DNA from: Sarocladium kiliense
Taxonomy: Eukaryota; Ascomycota; Sordariomycetes; Hypocreales; Sarocladiaceae
Assembly (NCBI GenBank): GCA_030734395.1
Contig: JAUZTG010000029.1
Span: 5,270,001 to 5,334,000, forward strand
Direction of reading: 5' to 3'
Length of the DNA: 64,000 bases
Shown: piece after piece, positions 1 to 10,378 of the stretch
Position numbering within the stretch: position 1 is the stretch's first letter
Layout: each line of letters opens with the position of its first letter
Notes under the pieces: generated by a model
Database searches by the model: none
The model's input: only the letters and a program-made list of their open reading frames with translations
Told to the model about the DNA's origin: nothing
Translations under genes and position numbers: made by a program

Positions 1-57
1 TCGAACCCTGAATCTCCTGATTCGTAGTCAGACGCCTTACCATTGGGCCAAAGGACC
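1..57 (-). tRNA. tRNA-Arg (ACG), copy 1, cut by window edge
   Basis: The visible 57 bases are identical to the 5' 57 bases of the three complete copies to the right. The 3' 14 bases, the T-arm end and the acceptor 3' strand lie outside the window. The anticodon loop reads CTACGAA, so the anticodon is ACG (arginine). The upstream flank (58-70) resembles that of copy 4. Confidence 0.9.
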
Positions 58-145
58 AGTTGTGACTGACGGTGGCGTATTATAGTACATATGCTACTCA
101 CATGAGCAGGAAAGTCTAAAAAAAGATAATATAAGGAAAGTACAA

Positions 146-216
146 GGTCCTCCAGGGGCTCGAACCCTGAATCTCCTGATTCGTAGTCAGACGCCTTACC
201 ATTGGGCCAAAGGACC
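146..216 (-). tRNA. tRNA-Arg (ACG), copy 2
   Basis: A complete 71-nt cloverleaf can be drawn. The 7-bp acceptor pairs GGTCCTT with GAGGACC. The anticodon stem TCTGA/TCAGG closes loop CTACGAA (anticodon ACG). The T-arm is CAGGG/CCCTG around TTCGAGC, which also forms the Pol III B box. No intron is present. On the transcribed strand an A-run on the + strand at about 119-125 gives a T-tract terminator. Confidence 0.96.
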
Positions 217-301
217 TATTATATGTAAATTATTTTATCTCAGAGATTATATTACCCTCTTGGGTAAAGCGTTAAAAAAGAAGCAATAAGGAAAAAAACA
301 A

Positions 302-372
302 GGTCCTCCAGGGGCTCGAACCCTGAATCTCCTGATTCGTAGTCAGACGCCTTACCATTGGGCCAAAGGACC
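302..372 (-). tRNA. tRNA-Arg (ACG), copy 3
   Basis: The 71 nt are identical to copies 2 and 4. A T-tract terminator follows on the transcribed strand (+ strand A-runs at about 274-298). The spacer to copy 2 is 85 bp. Confidence 0.96.
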
Positions 373-457
373 TTGGATGATTAAAAATTATTTTATCGGT
401 GCAAATATACTATGCTCTAGAGTGAAGCTTAAAAAAAAGAAGTTATAGGAAAAAAAA

Positions 458-528
458 GGTCCTCCAGGGGCTCGAACCCTGAATCTCCTGATTCGTAGTC
501 AGACGCCTTACCATTGGGCCAAAGGACC
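458..528 (-). tRNA. tRNA-Arg (ACG), copy 4
   Basis: The 71 nt are identical to copies 2 and 3, and this is the first gene of the array in transcription order. T-tract terminators follow (+ strand A-runs at 431-438 and 451-457). The spacer to copy 3 is again 85 bp. Confidence 0.96.
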
Positions 529-2635
529 AATTGTGAAAAACTTCGCCCTTATTTAGCCTTGTATAGCTTTGACAAAAGTTTCATGCGTTGTAGACATCAA
601 AACTCCTGAGCCTGGTGAGAATCTGATGTTCTGAATTGCCCCAGGCTATGCTGTCTGAGCTACAGTTGGAGCTGGTCCCCCTTGTCCGCAATAATTTTGG
701 TAAAGAGCGCCGTACTCGTCTCATCTTCACTCTTAGGGTTACACTTGACTTCCAACACTCGACCCGTGCAGGTCTACCCTGCATAGAACACCCTGATTCC
801 CGACATGATTCTGCATCAGTGTCTCAGAGACTACATATGCATGGGCCGACAATGCTTCATCTAGTGCAGCAGACGCCTTAAGGAGTTTCAGCGATCTGGT
901 TAGATCTGACAATTGGGAACTGGTAGGGTAGCGACTAGGTCGTAAGCTATGGCGAAGATTGCATTGATTCGTTGCTATGTAGTGCAAGCCCAGGAGGTAT
1001 TGGCTGCGGGTGATAGGTTAAAGCACGGGACAGTCGAGGTGACTTAAGGTGATTATCACTATTCAGAAGTGATCGCGGGTGGTCAAATCCTGAGCGAGAG
1101 CGGCGCTGCTAATGCATGAGACCCGGACCCTGATCGCCTAGTTTTTGTTATACCTACGTAGGGACGCTTCATTCGGGTGTACTGTTTCCCCTATACCATC
1201 TACGTCCTCATTATCATTCCACGCCCCCTGTGGCTTGGTGCGAGCATCCTCATTGATGCTGAGATTTCGGCTCATGCGTGTGGTGGTGGTTGACCTCGAT
1301 CGATGTGCGTGATCGTTCGGATCTATCACCCGGCCCTGGTCGACTTTATCTTGCGTCCCCGCATGCGATCCAAAGCTGAGCTAACCATTTCTTCCGACCT
1401 CATGTCCTTCGCTAGTTACGGCCTTTGTCAAAGGAGCCAAACGACAGCTCCAGGTGGGGCCTGTCTCCAGCCTTTCCTGGAGGATACAGAACGCAGTAAA
1501 CAGGATCCACGTCCACGCGCACAGGAATAATAACGAGAAGAGCGCAATAGCTATTACCGTAGTAAAGGCAACAATCTGCTACTAGAATCGTAATATGTAG
1601 CTTTAGATGTACTCAATATCGTGGATATACCACTCTTAGTATATTAGGCTTCCAAATCTCTCCTGGGCCCTAACTAGGTTTTTGTTTGTTCAACCAAATC
1701 CGCGTCTCTGGCGTAAACCGTTGCAACGACTTCGTAAATCAGTGCTACTGTTGTTTCTAGTCACTTTGAGGACATAGCAGTAGTCTCTCTTCCCCTTCTG
1801 CGTCTTTAGCCCTCTATCATGAGCTTTTTTTATGTCGCGGTTAATCTACTCTGGTGTGCGTTTCTCAAGTGGCTGCTCGCTAGCATTCGGGTCGCAACAA
1901 TCCATTATCACGACTGACTGGAGCTGTTGAAGACGCTGGGGCTGATTTGAAGGACCTCAGCTTAGGATGAACCAGACTTGGTTCCAACGAGATCCGCTTT
2001 AAGGGCTTGAGGATGTAGAAAGATGAACTTTTCCTCGTCAGCACGAACTGTCCCGGGTAGTGCATACACCTCCATCCCCACTCGCAGGCCTAAGTCTCGG
2101 CCGCGGAAAAAGCATGAGTCGACGAGCACGTCGTGAACCTCTTGATTGTGGTGTTACCAGACGAGGCGGATGAGGTGGTTGAGATGAGGCAGGGCTGTTC
2201 TCGTCTCTTCATAAGGATGGCTTAGTTTTCCGTTTCCTGGTCGCGTGAGCGGCATGCATCCTTTCCGTCAAATCCCGTGGGCGATTATACTTGGGCAGCG
2301 CCTCTCGGTGACGTTGGTGTCGACCGCGAATAGTCGTCATGCGCTTTGGAGAGCGAGTGAGCTTGCGGGATTCCCAGTCAAAACATCGCAAAGGCGAATT
2401 CAAATGCCCGGTTTGTTGCATTTGCCACTTAAAAGGGAGACATTATGTTTGAAGTCTGGCAATGACAGGGTGGTAGATGTTGAATGCGTCGGAGTCGCGA
2501 TTGGCAACCCATCCCTCGCGTCGGAGTGTCCCAAAGCTTCAGCCACATTCGAGGCCGCCACAGCGCGCCACACCAAATACCGTACCTACATCACCCGAAA
2601 GGCATCAACCCATATACCTCGTCCTTCCTACCGGC
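529..2635. other. gene-free region between tRNA array and sam50
   Basis: Only scattered frames of 60-80 codons occur, many without an ATG, and none resembles a known protein. The stretch at about 1550-1700 is visibly richer in TA steps than the flanks and could be an old mutated repeat, but I found no terminal repeats or transposase remnant. Confidence 0.5.
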
Positions 2636-4388
2636 ATGACAGCCGAGCAGATTCGCGCCATGGATTCCAATACAACAGCGCAAGGGGGCCAGGTAAGCAC
2701 AGTCTTGTCATCCACTTGGTCATAGCTAATCGCTACAGCCCTTGGACCCTCTCGAAAAGCTCCATGCAGATCCGAATTCCCTTCGTCGCGAAGCCGAGCA
2801 GCAAGAAGCCTTCAAGCAGAGCCAGGATGAAGCCGCACAACGGAGGCTTGCGCAATTGGTGTGATACCGCCCCTTTGTCATATTCAGATTATGGGTGCAG
2901 GACTGACATCTTTTGCAACAGCTGCAAGATCAAATGATGACACCCATGACCATCAACGAGGTCCGCGTCCATGGCGCTACGAATTTGCGACGAGGCTTCC
3001 TTGACCCTCTGATCAGGCCCCTTGTCGACGGAGACCCAGACACCCTGCCTTCTACGGTCGGCGAAGTTACCGAGAAGCTCCGCGAGCTCAGTAACAAGCT
3101 CAATGGCTTGCGTAGGTACCTCGACGTCCCTAAAGCTGCTTCATTGGCATACTGACAGTTACCAGAGATCTTCAGAGCGACTCCAGAGATGTTCTTGACT
3201 TCACCAGATCAAACAAATGCCTCCTCCACTCCGAACGATGTCAATGTCGACCTTCGCGTCCGCGAGCTCTCGCGATTTAAGCTACAGACCGGTACCGATG
3301 TTGGCAACGGGGAGGGCTCTGCCTATGGATCACTTCTCTGGCGAAATATGTTTGGTGGCGCAGAAATGCTGACGCTCAACGCCAAGTCTGGCACGAGGAC
3401 GCGGTCAGCATACAGCGCAAACCTGACTGCGCCGGTGATGAGCAATCCAAACACAACAATCTCGCTCGAAGGGCTGGCTTCAGCAGCTGAGAAGCCGTGG
3501 GCTTCGCACGAGGAGGTTATCAAGGGCGGGGCGTTACGCTTTTCATGGCTGAACAAGACACAAGACATGCATTCGATCGAGTATATGGGTGCGTGGCGCC
3601 AGATCACAGGGCTCGCACATGGCGCCAGTCCCACGGTTCGGGGTGATGCAGGAGACAGTGTCAAAAGTGCCATCAAGCACACGTATCGCCGGGAGCGGAG
3701 AGACAACCCACAGCTCCCTCAGAACGGCTACATGCTCCGATCAGCCTTCGAACTTGCCGGCGTCGGACCGCTGGCAGGAGATGTGGCGTTCTCGAAGAGT
3801 GAGATGGAGGTTGGTGGCGCCGTGCCTATTTCCTTGCCTTGGGCTCAAGAGCGCACTGGCATCTCAATAGGCGGCGGGTTGAGAATGGGCATGCTTTATC
3901 CCTTACCTCTTGGGCTCGGTTCCAGCAGCAAGATCTCTCCTAACCGGCTCAATGACCGATTCCAGCTGGGTGGCCCGACAGATGTGCGAGGATTCAAGCT
4001 TGGTGGTCTTGGACCCCACGATGGTCAGGACTCAGTAGGAGGAGATGTTTTTGCCGCAGGCAGCGTGAATATTTTGGCTCCTCTTCCTTACAAGGGCCCA
4101 GACTCGTCGCTTCGTTTCCAGGTTTTTGCCAATGGTGGGCGCCTCGTCGCGATGAAGAACGATGGAAAGCAGGGCGCGGAACTGGACTCGAGGACTGTCA
4201 TGAACGGCATGGCGGGTGCTGTTGCGGACCTGTTCAGAGGCGTGCCGAGCATGGCCGCTGGCGTGGGCCTCGTGTACGCTCATCCAGTCGCTCGGTTTGA
4301 GCTCAACTTTAGCCTTCCTCTTGTGCTGCGAAAGGGTGAGTTGGGAACAAAGGGGCTTCAAGTGGGCGTCGGCATCAATTTCATGTAA
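2636..4388 (+). CDS. sam50: SAM50, mitochondrial outer-membrane sorting and assembly machinery subunit
   Basis: This is the central Omp85-family barrel of the SAM/TOB complex, which inserts beta-barrel proteins into the mitochondrial outer membrane. Four exons (2636-2692, 2739-2858, 2922-3111, 3166-4388) join in frame to 529 aa, a usual length for fungal Sam50. A single POTRA-like segment begins near residue 65 (INEVRVHGATN), followed by the barrel. The Omp85 loop-6 signature VRGF is in 'GGPTDVRGFKLGG', and the C-terminal strand 'QVGVGINFM' fits a beta-signal. Every intron has GT/AG ends and a CTRAC-like branch site. I chose the ATG at 2636. An in-frame ATG at 2477 would add 53 residues of unlikely composition. 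The neighbouring E1-beta gene is also mitochondrial but has its own promoter. Confidence 0.93.
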
Positions 4389-4953
4389 AAGCACGGGCTG
4401 TACTACTGTAGGAAGACGATAAAGTGGCTTGGAGGGCCGGGACTCCTCGGCATCTGTAGATCTACGCTTCTCTTATATTATTAAATACCCTCAGTCTCTT
4501 CAGCCACTTGACTCTAATGTGAGGTTTCCGGAGGGTGCAGCTGCAGCAGTCCCCGTGGTACCGAGGGCTTATCTCAGTCTGCCACGGTTTTCATCTGAGG
4601 TTGAGAAATCAATGGATCTTATTGAATCAACAATGTAATTCCAACATTATTCTATAGCTTCATCTTCCTGAAAACTGGCCCGACCATAGTGCGCTTTCTG
4701 CAATGAAGCCCGTCGAGCTCCCCAGTCCCCCAGTGTGGACTCGGCTTAAGCCCCGGCCTATCCCCCCACACCCCGCAAAGTGCCGCCGCAAGCCGAAGCT
4801 GAACGCCGCTTCGCTCCATGCCAACGCCCTCGATAGCCGTCCGTCAACCGCAACCCATTGCCCATCGGTCTCTCACACTTGCTGACACTCTCTCAACCGC
4901 ATCATTCTCCTCCAAAGCACTTCCTTTCATTCAACCGTTCATTAAAGCACACA
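4389..4953. other. intergenic, sam50 3' flank and E1-beta promoter
   Basis: The left half is AT-rich and fits a 3' untranslated region. The right half, from about 4700, is C/T-rich and fits a fungal promoter and leader. I saw no gene. Confidence 0.5.
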
Positions 4954-6212
4954 ATGAAGCGCCAATTATCCCGCCATCTTGGCCGGACACTGCCTTGCTC
5001 TCGTGTGATCACTCCCGCCCTCCTTCCTCAGTCTCGCAGCTACTCTAGCCATCCTCCTAACGCAAAGCTGAACGTCCCGATCGACTACGGCACAAATCCT
5101 CTCCTCGCTCACTCATCTCAAACTGCGCTAAAGAACCCGGAGCTACCGCCCGAGATTCGGAATGGCACGACTAAGAAGCTGAACTACTACCAGGCTGTCG
5201 GTGAAGCGTTGGGTACGGCACTTGCGGAAGATGACTCGGTGGTGGTTTTCGGAGAGGATGTTGCGTTTGGGGGTGTTTTCCGGTGTACGATGAAGTTGGC
5301 TGAGACACATGGTGCCGAACGGGTGTTCAACACGCCGCTGAGCGAGCAGGGTATTGTAGGCTTCGGTATTGGCCTCGCAGATGAGGGCATGAGGCCTGTC
5401 GCTGAGATCCAGTTCGCCGACTACGTCTTCCCTGCCTTTGATCAGATCGTCAACGAGGCGGCAAAGTCAAGATTCCGAGATGGCACAGGCAACCGACATG
5501 CTGGTGGCTTGACGATCAGAATGCCATGTGGAGGTGTCGGTCACGGTGCACTTTACCACTCACAGTCACCGGAATCTCTCTTCACACATGTTCCTGGTAT
5601 ACGCGTTCTCATGCCACGATCACCAATTCAAGCAAAGGGTCTGCTTCTTGCTGCGATCCGGAGCAACGACCCTTGCATCGTTTTGGAGCCAAAGATCCTG
5701 TACCGTGCAGCAGTCGAACAGGTTCCTGTTGGGGCCTACGAGCTACCTCTGTCAAAGGCTGAGGTCCTTAAAGAGGGAACTGATTTGACCATTATTTCAT
5801 ATGGCCAACCATTGTACAACTGCATGTCGGCCATTCAGCGCGCAGAACAAGACCTCGGCATATCTGTGGAGCTCATCGACCTGCGGACTGTTTATCCATG
5901 GGATAGGGAAACAGTATTCCAAAGCGTTCGCAAGACCGGTCGTGCTATCGTAGTGCACGAGTCCATGATCAATGCGGGCGTTGGTGCTGAAGTAGCCGCA
6001 GCAATCCAGGAGGATCATGACACGTTCGTGAGGCTGGAGGCGCCAGTCAAGCGAGTTGCAGGGTGGAGTGTGCATAACGCGTTGATCTTCGAGAAGTTTA
6101 ACTATCCCGACGTTACAAGTCAGTATTCCCTTGGCCCAGATCCTCTCGAGTCGATTTTATTAACAACATTCTAGGGGTTTATGACGGAATCCGGCGAGTG
6201 TTGGATTACTAG
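4954..6212 (+). CDS. branched-chain 2-oxoacid dehydrogenase E1 beta subunit (mitochondrial)
   Basis: This is the beta subunit of the thiamine-diphosphate E1 component that decarboxylates the 2-oxo acids of valine, leucine and isoleucine. The N-terminus (MKRQLSRHLGR..., residues 1-40) is basic and Ser-rich, like a matrix-targeting presequence. The body shows 'FGEDVAFGGVFRCT', 'NTPLSEQGIVGFGIG', 'EIQFADYVFPAFDQI' and 'RMPCGGVGHGALYHSQSPE', which match BCKDHB more closely than pyruvate dehydrogenase E1-beta. A 56-bp intron (6119-6174) separates a last exon of only 38 nt (6175-6212). Splicing restores the usual family ending, 'VYDGIRRVLDY', whereas reading through gives an unrelated tail ending at 6174. 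The product is 400 aa. Confidence 0.94.
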
Positions 6213-6884
6213 ACTTAGACGAGGTATGAGACAATTCGGGATTAAGTCGACATAGACAGGTAGATAATGCATGCAAAAGCGTTCTCATTAAACTTGCTGG
6301 CTTTCATCATTTACCTTGGTCTTGCCACCTTCTAGCCACTTATTGCGTGCGCAAGTCTGCCGGGTATCACTTGGCCTGTTTAGGGGACAAAGTTCTACTT
6401 ATGCAATGGCAAGGGCAACTGGCGCATTACACGACCTGAAGGCGTTCGCATAGTATAGGAAGCTGGAGAACAGGGAGACCTCAGTTGTCAACAAACGAGC
6501 AAGTCGGTTGGCGCTGCAAGGGATGACACCCTGTGATGTAGCGTCTCGGAAGGGCCGTAGGCTTCAACGTTCATTTCCGAACGTGATATTTGAACAAAAC
6601 CAGTTCTGTGGCATTACCTCTTTGAGCACGTTTCCCCCAGTTTCTTGTAGATCTTCAAGATCATGCAGCGTGGCGATGTACGTTGCTGGGCAGTAGCAAT
6701 GCGACTAAGGTAAGAGAGCTTCGCAAACTAAGCCCCTCCTGAGGCCTGACGCAGTTCCGCGCCCCGCCTCCAACCTCCACCTCCACCACTGCATCACATC
6801 ACCATCGGCATTCATCGAGCTTCGCGACGCCCTTCCGCCACCCAAACAGCATCAGGAGAGGTCTGGCATAGAAGTGAAATCATC
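6213..6884. other. intergenic between E1-beta and capping protein alpha
   Basis: No gene is seen. The last 120 bases before the capping-protein start are C-rich with CCTCCACC-type repeats, like a fungal leader. Confidence 0.5.
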
Positions 6885-8032
6885 ATGTCGCACCTCGAGA
6901 CCGTCTCGGCCTTCGTGGAGGGCGCCCCTCCCGGCGAGGTAAGCTGCAGCACGGAGCACCCAGGACTGCCTTCTAGAGCTAACGCCACGCAAGCTGGCCG
7001 ATGTTGTAGCAGGTACCGACCGAGAAGCGACCCTTTACGAAACGATAGCATGCGATTGACACGATTTCGGTACAGATATCAAGAATCTCACAGGCTCATC
7101 GAGCATCGTGTCCGAGTTAGCGCCAGCGTTCGAAAAGTACAACGAGGAGCAATTTGCGACGGTCAAGCTTCCGGGCGGTAGTGAGCAGGTATGGAGAAGG
7201 GAATGTTCTCGGACTTAGGCTTGGGGCTGACTTGGTCGTGAAGGTCGTCATCAGCTCGCACAACTCCCTGGGTGGAGGTCGTTATTACGATGTAGAGAGC
7301 TCATCCAGCTTCGACTTTGACCACACAACACAAGTGAGGCTCCATTTCCCCACAAACACAAGAAATGGATTTGGGCACTGACGACTTCCAGAAAGCAAGT
7401 GGTGTGCAGAGTCACCCTCTGGAGGGGCCGCAGGCCGATCTCGTGTACGTGGTGACGTCCAATTTGGCGGATCTGCATTACTTACCAATGAAATAGCAAG
7501 TCAACTTTGAAGAGCGTCGGAACATACGTCAAGGAGCACTTTCCTAGCGCTGCATACGGCGCGTACCCGATCGAGTCGGATTCCAAGGTGGCTGTTATCA
7601 TTGTGGCCAACAAATACAGCCCTAACAACTTCTGGTTCGTGCTTCACCTTGCGGATCCTATGTAGGCTCTGGACTGACATTAACCTCAGGAACGGTCGTT
7701 GGCGCTCACTCTACATCTTTGACCCCTCATCAGGCTCCCTTGAGGGTTCTATCAAGGTCGACGTGCACTATTACGAGGATGGCAACGTCCGTCTGATCAC
7801 CAACAAGTCGGTATCCTCGTCCGTTTCCTCTGGCACAGGTGCCGGCATTGCGAAGGAGATCTCAGCCGGTGAGCGCAAGTACCAAGATGAGCTGAACAAG
7901 GGCTTCGTGAGCCTTAGTGAGGGTGCATTCAAGGGTCTGCGACGACAGCTCCCAGTGACGAGGCAGAAGATCGAGTGGGACAAGGTAACCAGCTACAGGC
8001 TTGGACAGGACATTGGCGGGGCAAGAGGATGA
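6885..8032 (+). CDS. cap1: F-actin-capping protein subunit alpha
   Basis: This is the alpha subunit of the CapZ heterodimer that blocks actin filament barbed ends. Seven exons join in frame to 269 aa: 6885-6938, 6994-7012, 7076-7188, 7244-7333, 7392-7444, 7497-7634 and 7690-8032. The 19-nt second exon is notably small. Family signatures are 'GGRYYDVESSSSFDFDHTTQ' in the middle, 'YGAYPIESDSKVAVIIVANKYSPNNFW' split by the last intron, and 'NGRWRSLYIFD' after it. The C-terminal third is the actin-binding part ('GERKYQDELNKGF', 'LPVTRQKIEWDKV'). The length agrees with fungal homologues (about 265-270 aa). The initial ATG is the only one that keeps the conserved N-terminus. Confidence 0.93.
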
Positions 8033-8921
8033 GTTGGAGGTTCCATGAGACTGGAGAGAGCGAATACAGAGGTAGATGATGTACTGTCAATATCGTGAAC
8101 CTGCCGAGCCAGCGAAGATAAACCTGAACTATGTGACTGAAGTGCGTTTTCGAGGCTGAGAACAGCAATATCGTTTCGACGCCAGAAACGGCTAGCATGT
8201 ACTATCGGTGTATCATTCCCGAATCACTTCCGAATGCCTATCCACCACCGAGGCGCTGGTTAACAATTTCCAGCTGAGTGGTTTTACCTAGTCAAGATAA
8301 CTGACACTGCAATGTACAGAGATAGAGGATCCACTCAGCTGTGGCTCTTGATAATGATTCCGAGAAACTGGTGGTGCCTATGTGCTCGCAACTCCAGTCT
8401 GCCTGTTTGTAGATTGTGGTTATAGTACGTGAACCGGTCTTGTAGATTAGCCTTACAGCTTAACTTCACCTCGGCCCAGCTCGATGTGCTTCCATCATGT
8501 CTGCTGTTCAACTCTAATCAGCAGCGCAACTGTTGGGGTTGCATGGGGCCCGTCAGTCGTGAGCCAGCCAATCAGGCGCTCTCCCCCGGTAATTTCGAGG
8601 GCCGCGATTGGCTGAGCTGTCCCCTATCGGGCAACACTTCCAGGGAGTTTAGTCAGTGGACCGATGCCGATTCCGCGATCACAGGCCGGGCCAATGCACA
8701 GTGGAGGTGGTGCCCGCTGTCCGTCGCTGGAGAGTTCGCTGCGAGAAAAGACCCCTGGCCGCGAAATTGCTTCTCTCCCGCCTTGCGACAGGCCCAGCTC
8801 TTCCCTCCTTCACCACCTTTCTGCCTTCACGACGCCTCCACGACCCTCTTCGTCTTCCGACCACCGTTTCCTTTCCTTCTTCTTCCGCTCGTCGAGTTCC
8901 AATCACATAAACACCGCCATC
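8033..8921. other. intergenic, cytochrome b5 promoter
   Basis: No gene is present. Paired inverted CCAAT boxes (8568-8574 and 8607-8611) and a C/T-rich leader of about 80 bases ending at the cytochrome b5 ATG point to a strong promoter. A 223-codon frame at 8429-9100 crosses the region but is a shadow. Confidence 0.55.
8568..8611. promoter_or_regulatory. paired inverted CCAAT boxes upstream of cyb5
   Basis: CCAATCA on the + strand at 8568-8574 and ATTGG (CCAAT on the - strand) at 8607-8611 lie 33 bp apart and about 310-350 bp before the cytochrome b5 ATG. CCAAT is the core site of the HAP (CCAAT-binding) complex. Function is inferred. Confidence 0.5.
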
Positions 8922-9475
8922 ATGTCCGAGACCAAGGAGTACACCTACCAGGATGTGGCCGAGCACAACACCAAGAAGGACTGCTTCCTGGTGATCCACG
9001 ACAAGGTCTACGACTGTGGAAAGTTCGTCGACGAGCACCCGTAAGTATCCCAGCTCAGAAACTTCTTGCACCAGACCAGTTGTTTCCGAACATATACTAA
9101 CGCCTTGCAGCGGTGGTGAGGAGGTCATGCTCGATGTTGCTGGTCAGGACGCCACCGAGGCTTTCGAGGATGTCGGTCACAGCGACGAGGCCCGTGAGAC
9201 CCTCGACAGGCTCCTTGTTGGTACTCTGAAGAGACAGGTATGGATTTATCCTTGCACAAAACAGTGCCCTTACATTTGATGTTGCACAATCGCTAATCAG
9301 TCCCACCTTACAGCCTGGCGACCCTGCTCCCAACGCTTCTGCCTACAGCGGCAACGCCAACAACAAGGCTGACCAGTCCGGCATCGGTGTCGGTCTCTAC
9401 GCCGTTGTTCTGATTGGCGGTGCCATCGCCTACGGTGCCTACCAGTACATGCAGGCCCAGCAGAAGAGCTCCTAA
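8922..9475 (+). CDS. cyb5: cytochrome b5, ER tail-anchored
   Basis: This small haem protein passes electrons to ER desaturases, sterol-pathway P450s and hydroxylases. Three exons (8922-9040, 9111-9237, 9314-9475) give 135 aa. The haem-binding HPGG motif spans the first intron (residues 39-42), and the second axial histidine is in 'DVGHSDEARE' (about residue 62). A linker rich in Asn, Ala and Ser leads to a C-terminal anchor near residues 108-128 ('VGLYAVVLIGGAIAYGAYQY'), followed by a short polar end, as expected for a tail-anchored protein. The length is normal. The start is the only ATG that gives the full b5 fold. Confidence 0.96.
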
Positions 9476-10378
9476 GCTCTTTGCCGTCACTCAAGCAACT
9501 GCGTGGGCTGCGTCCTGGCGATAACGACCTGCGCCGGCACAAAACGCAACGTATGCTTTTTCAGAGCTGCATGGAATTCGATGGAGTCTAGCGATTCAGA
9601 TGAAAGGGGTAAACAAATGGGGGGCGGGCAGCTGGAGAGGCGCGGACCAAGGAGGGAGAACCCGCTGGACACTGCCGAACTTTTTTCGTGCGGGGGAGGG
9701 TCCTTGTTGGAGTGTCAGGACCCGAGGCTTCGGCGAGGACTTCAACCCCTAGCCTTCAACTAGACATGGTGTGCAAAGATAGATGGACACAGGGATATGG
9801 ACGGGGATACAGTGTTTGTGTAACTGGATGCCTCGCGGCTCGGATGCTGCGGAGGATGGTCACAGCTCAGGGATACTGTAGGGGCTCGGGCGACAGTTGT
9901 CAAGACTCACTTCACATGCCTCTGTTGCAATTGCTGAGGCAGTGAGATATAGATGCTATTTAATGCACTCAACCTTTTTCTGAACAACTTCCCTTCCATG
10001 GTCCTGAGCTTGCCAGTCAACCCACATGCCACACAGGAACCTGGCTGTGCGCACGTGGATCGCCTATGGGTAGCCCATCCAAGACATTCTCAAGCGCACA
10101 AAGGCTCACCCGTGGAATGATGCGCCTGGAAAGAATCGAATGCGGCGGTACGCATACGAGCCTCCCTGTTCTGTCAATCTTTCGAAGCATGGGTCAGTTC
10201 GTATTCGCTTGTTTGAAGTGTGGCGCCATATTCGAGAGCGCCACATCTCAGCTCCATGCGCCACAGTTGACAAGGCTCCGACCATTATCAAAGCTTCGCT
10301 CACTTGTGAACTCTCCTTCATCTCTCTACCATCACCCTACCTACGACCTCCTACCGACCCAGAGCTGCTTCGTCCGCC
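9476..10378. other. intergenic between cyb5 and tfa2
   Basis: No gene is recognised. The region carries the cyb5 3' flank and the tfa2 promoter, with a C/T-rich leader from about 10310 to the ATG. Confidence 0.5.

Noticed and set aside
1..528. CRISPR-like regular repeats at the left edge
   Set aside because: The 71-nt repeats fold as tRNA-Arg with Pol III terminators. The genome is eukaryotic.
2245..2937. 230-codon + frame before sam50
   Set aside because: It runs through sam50 exons and introns in the wrong phase, and the protein resembles nothing.
8429..9100. 223-codon + frame over the cyb5 leader and exon 1
   Set aside because: It is a shadow of C-rich leader and cyb5 coding sequence in another frame.
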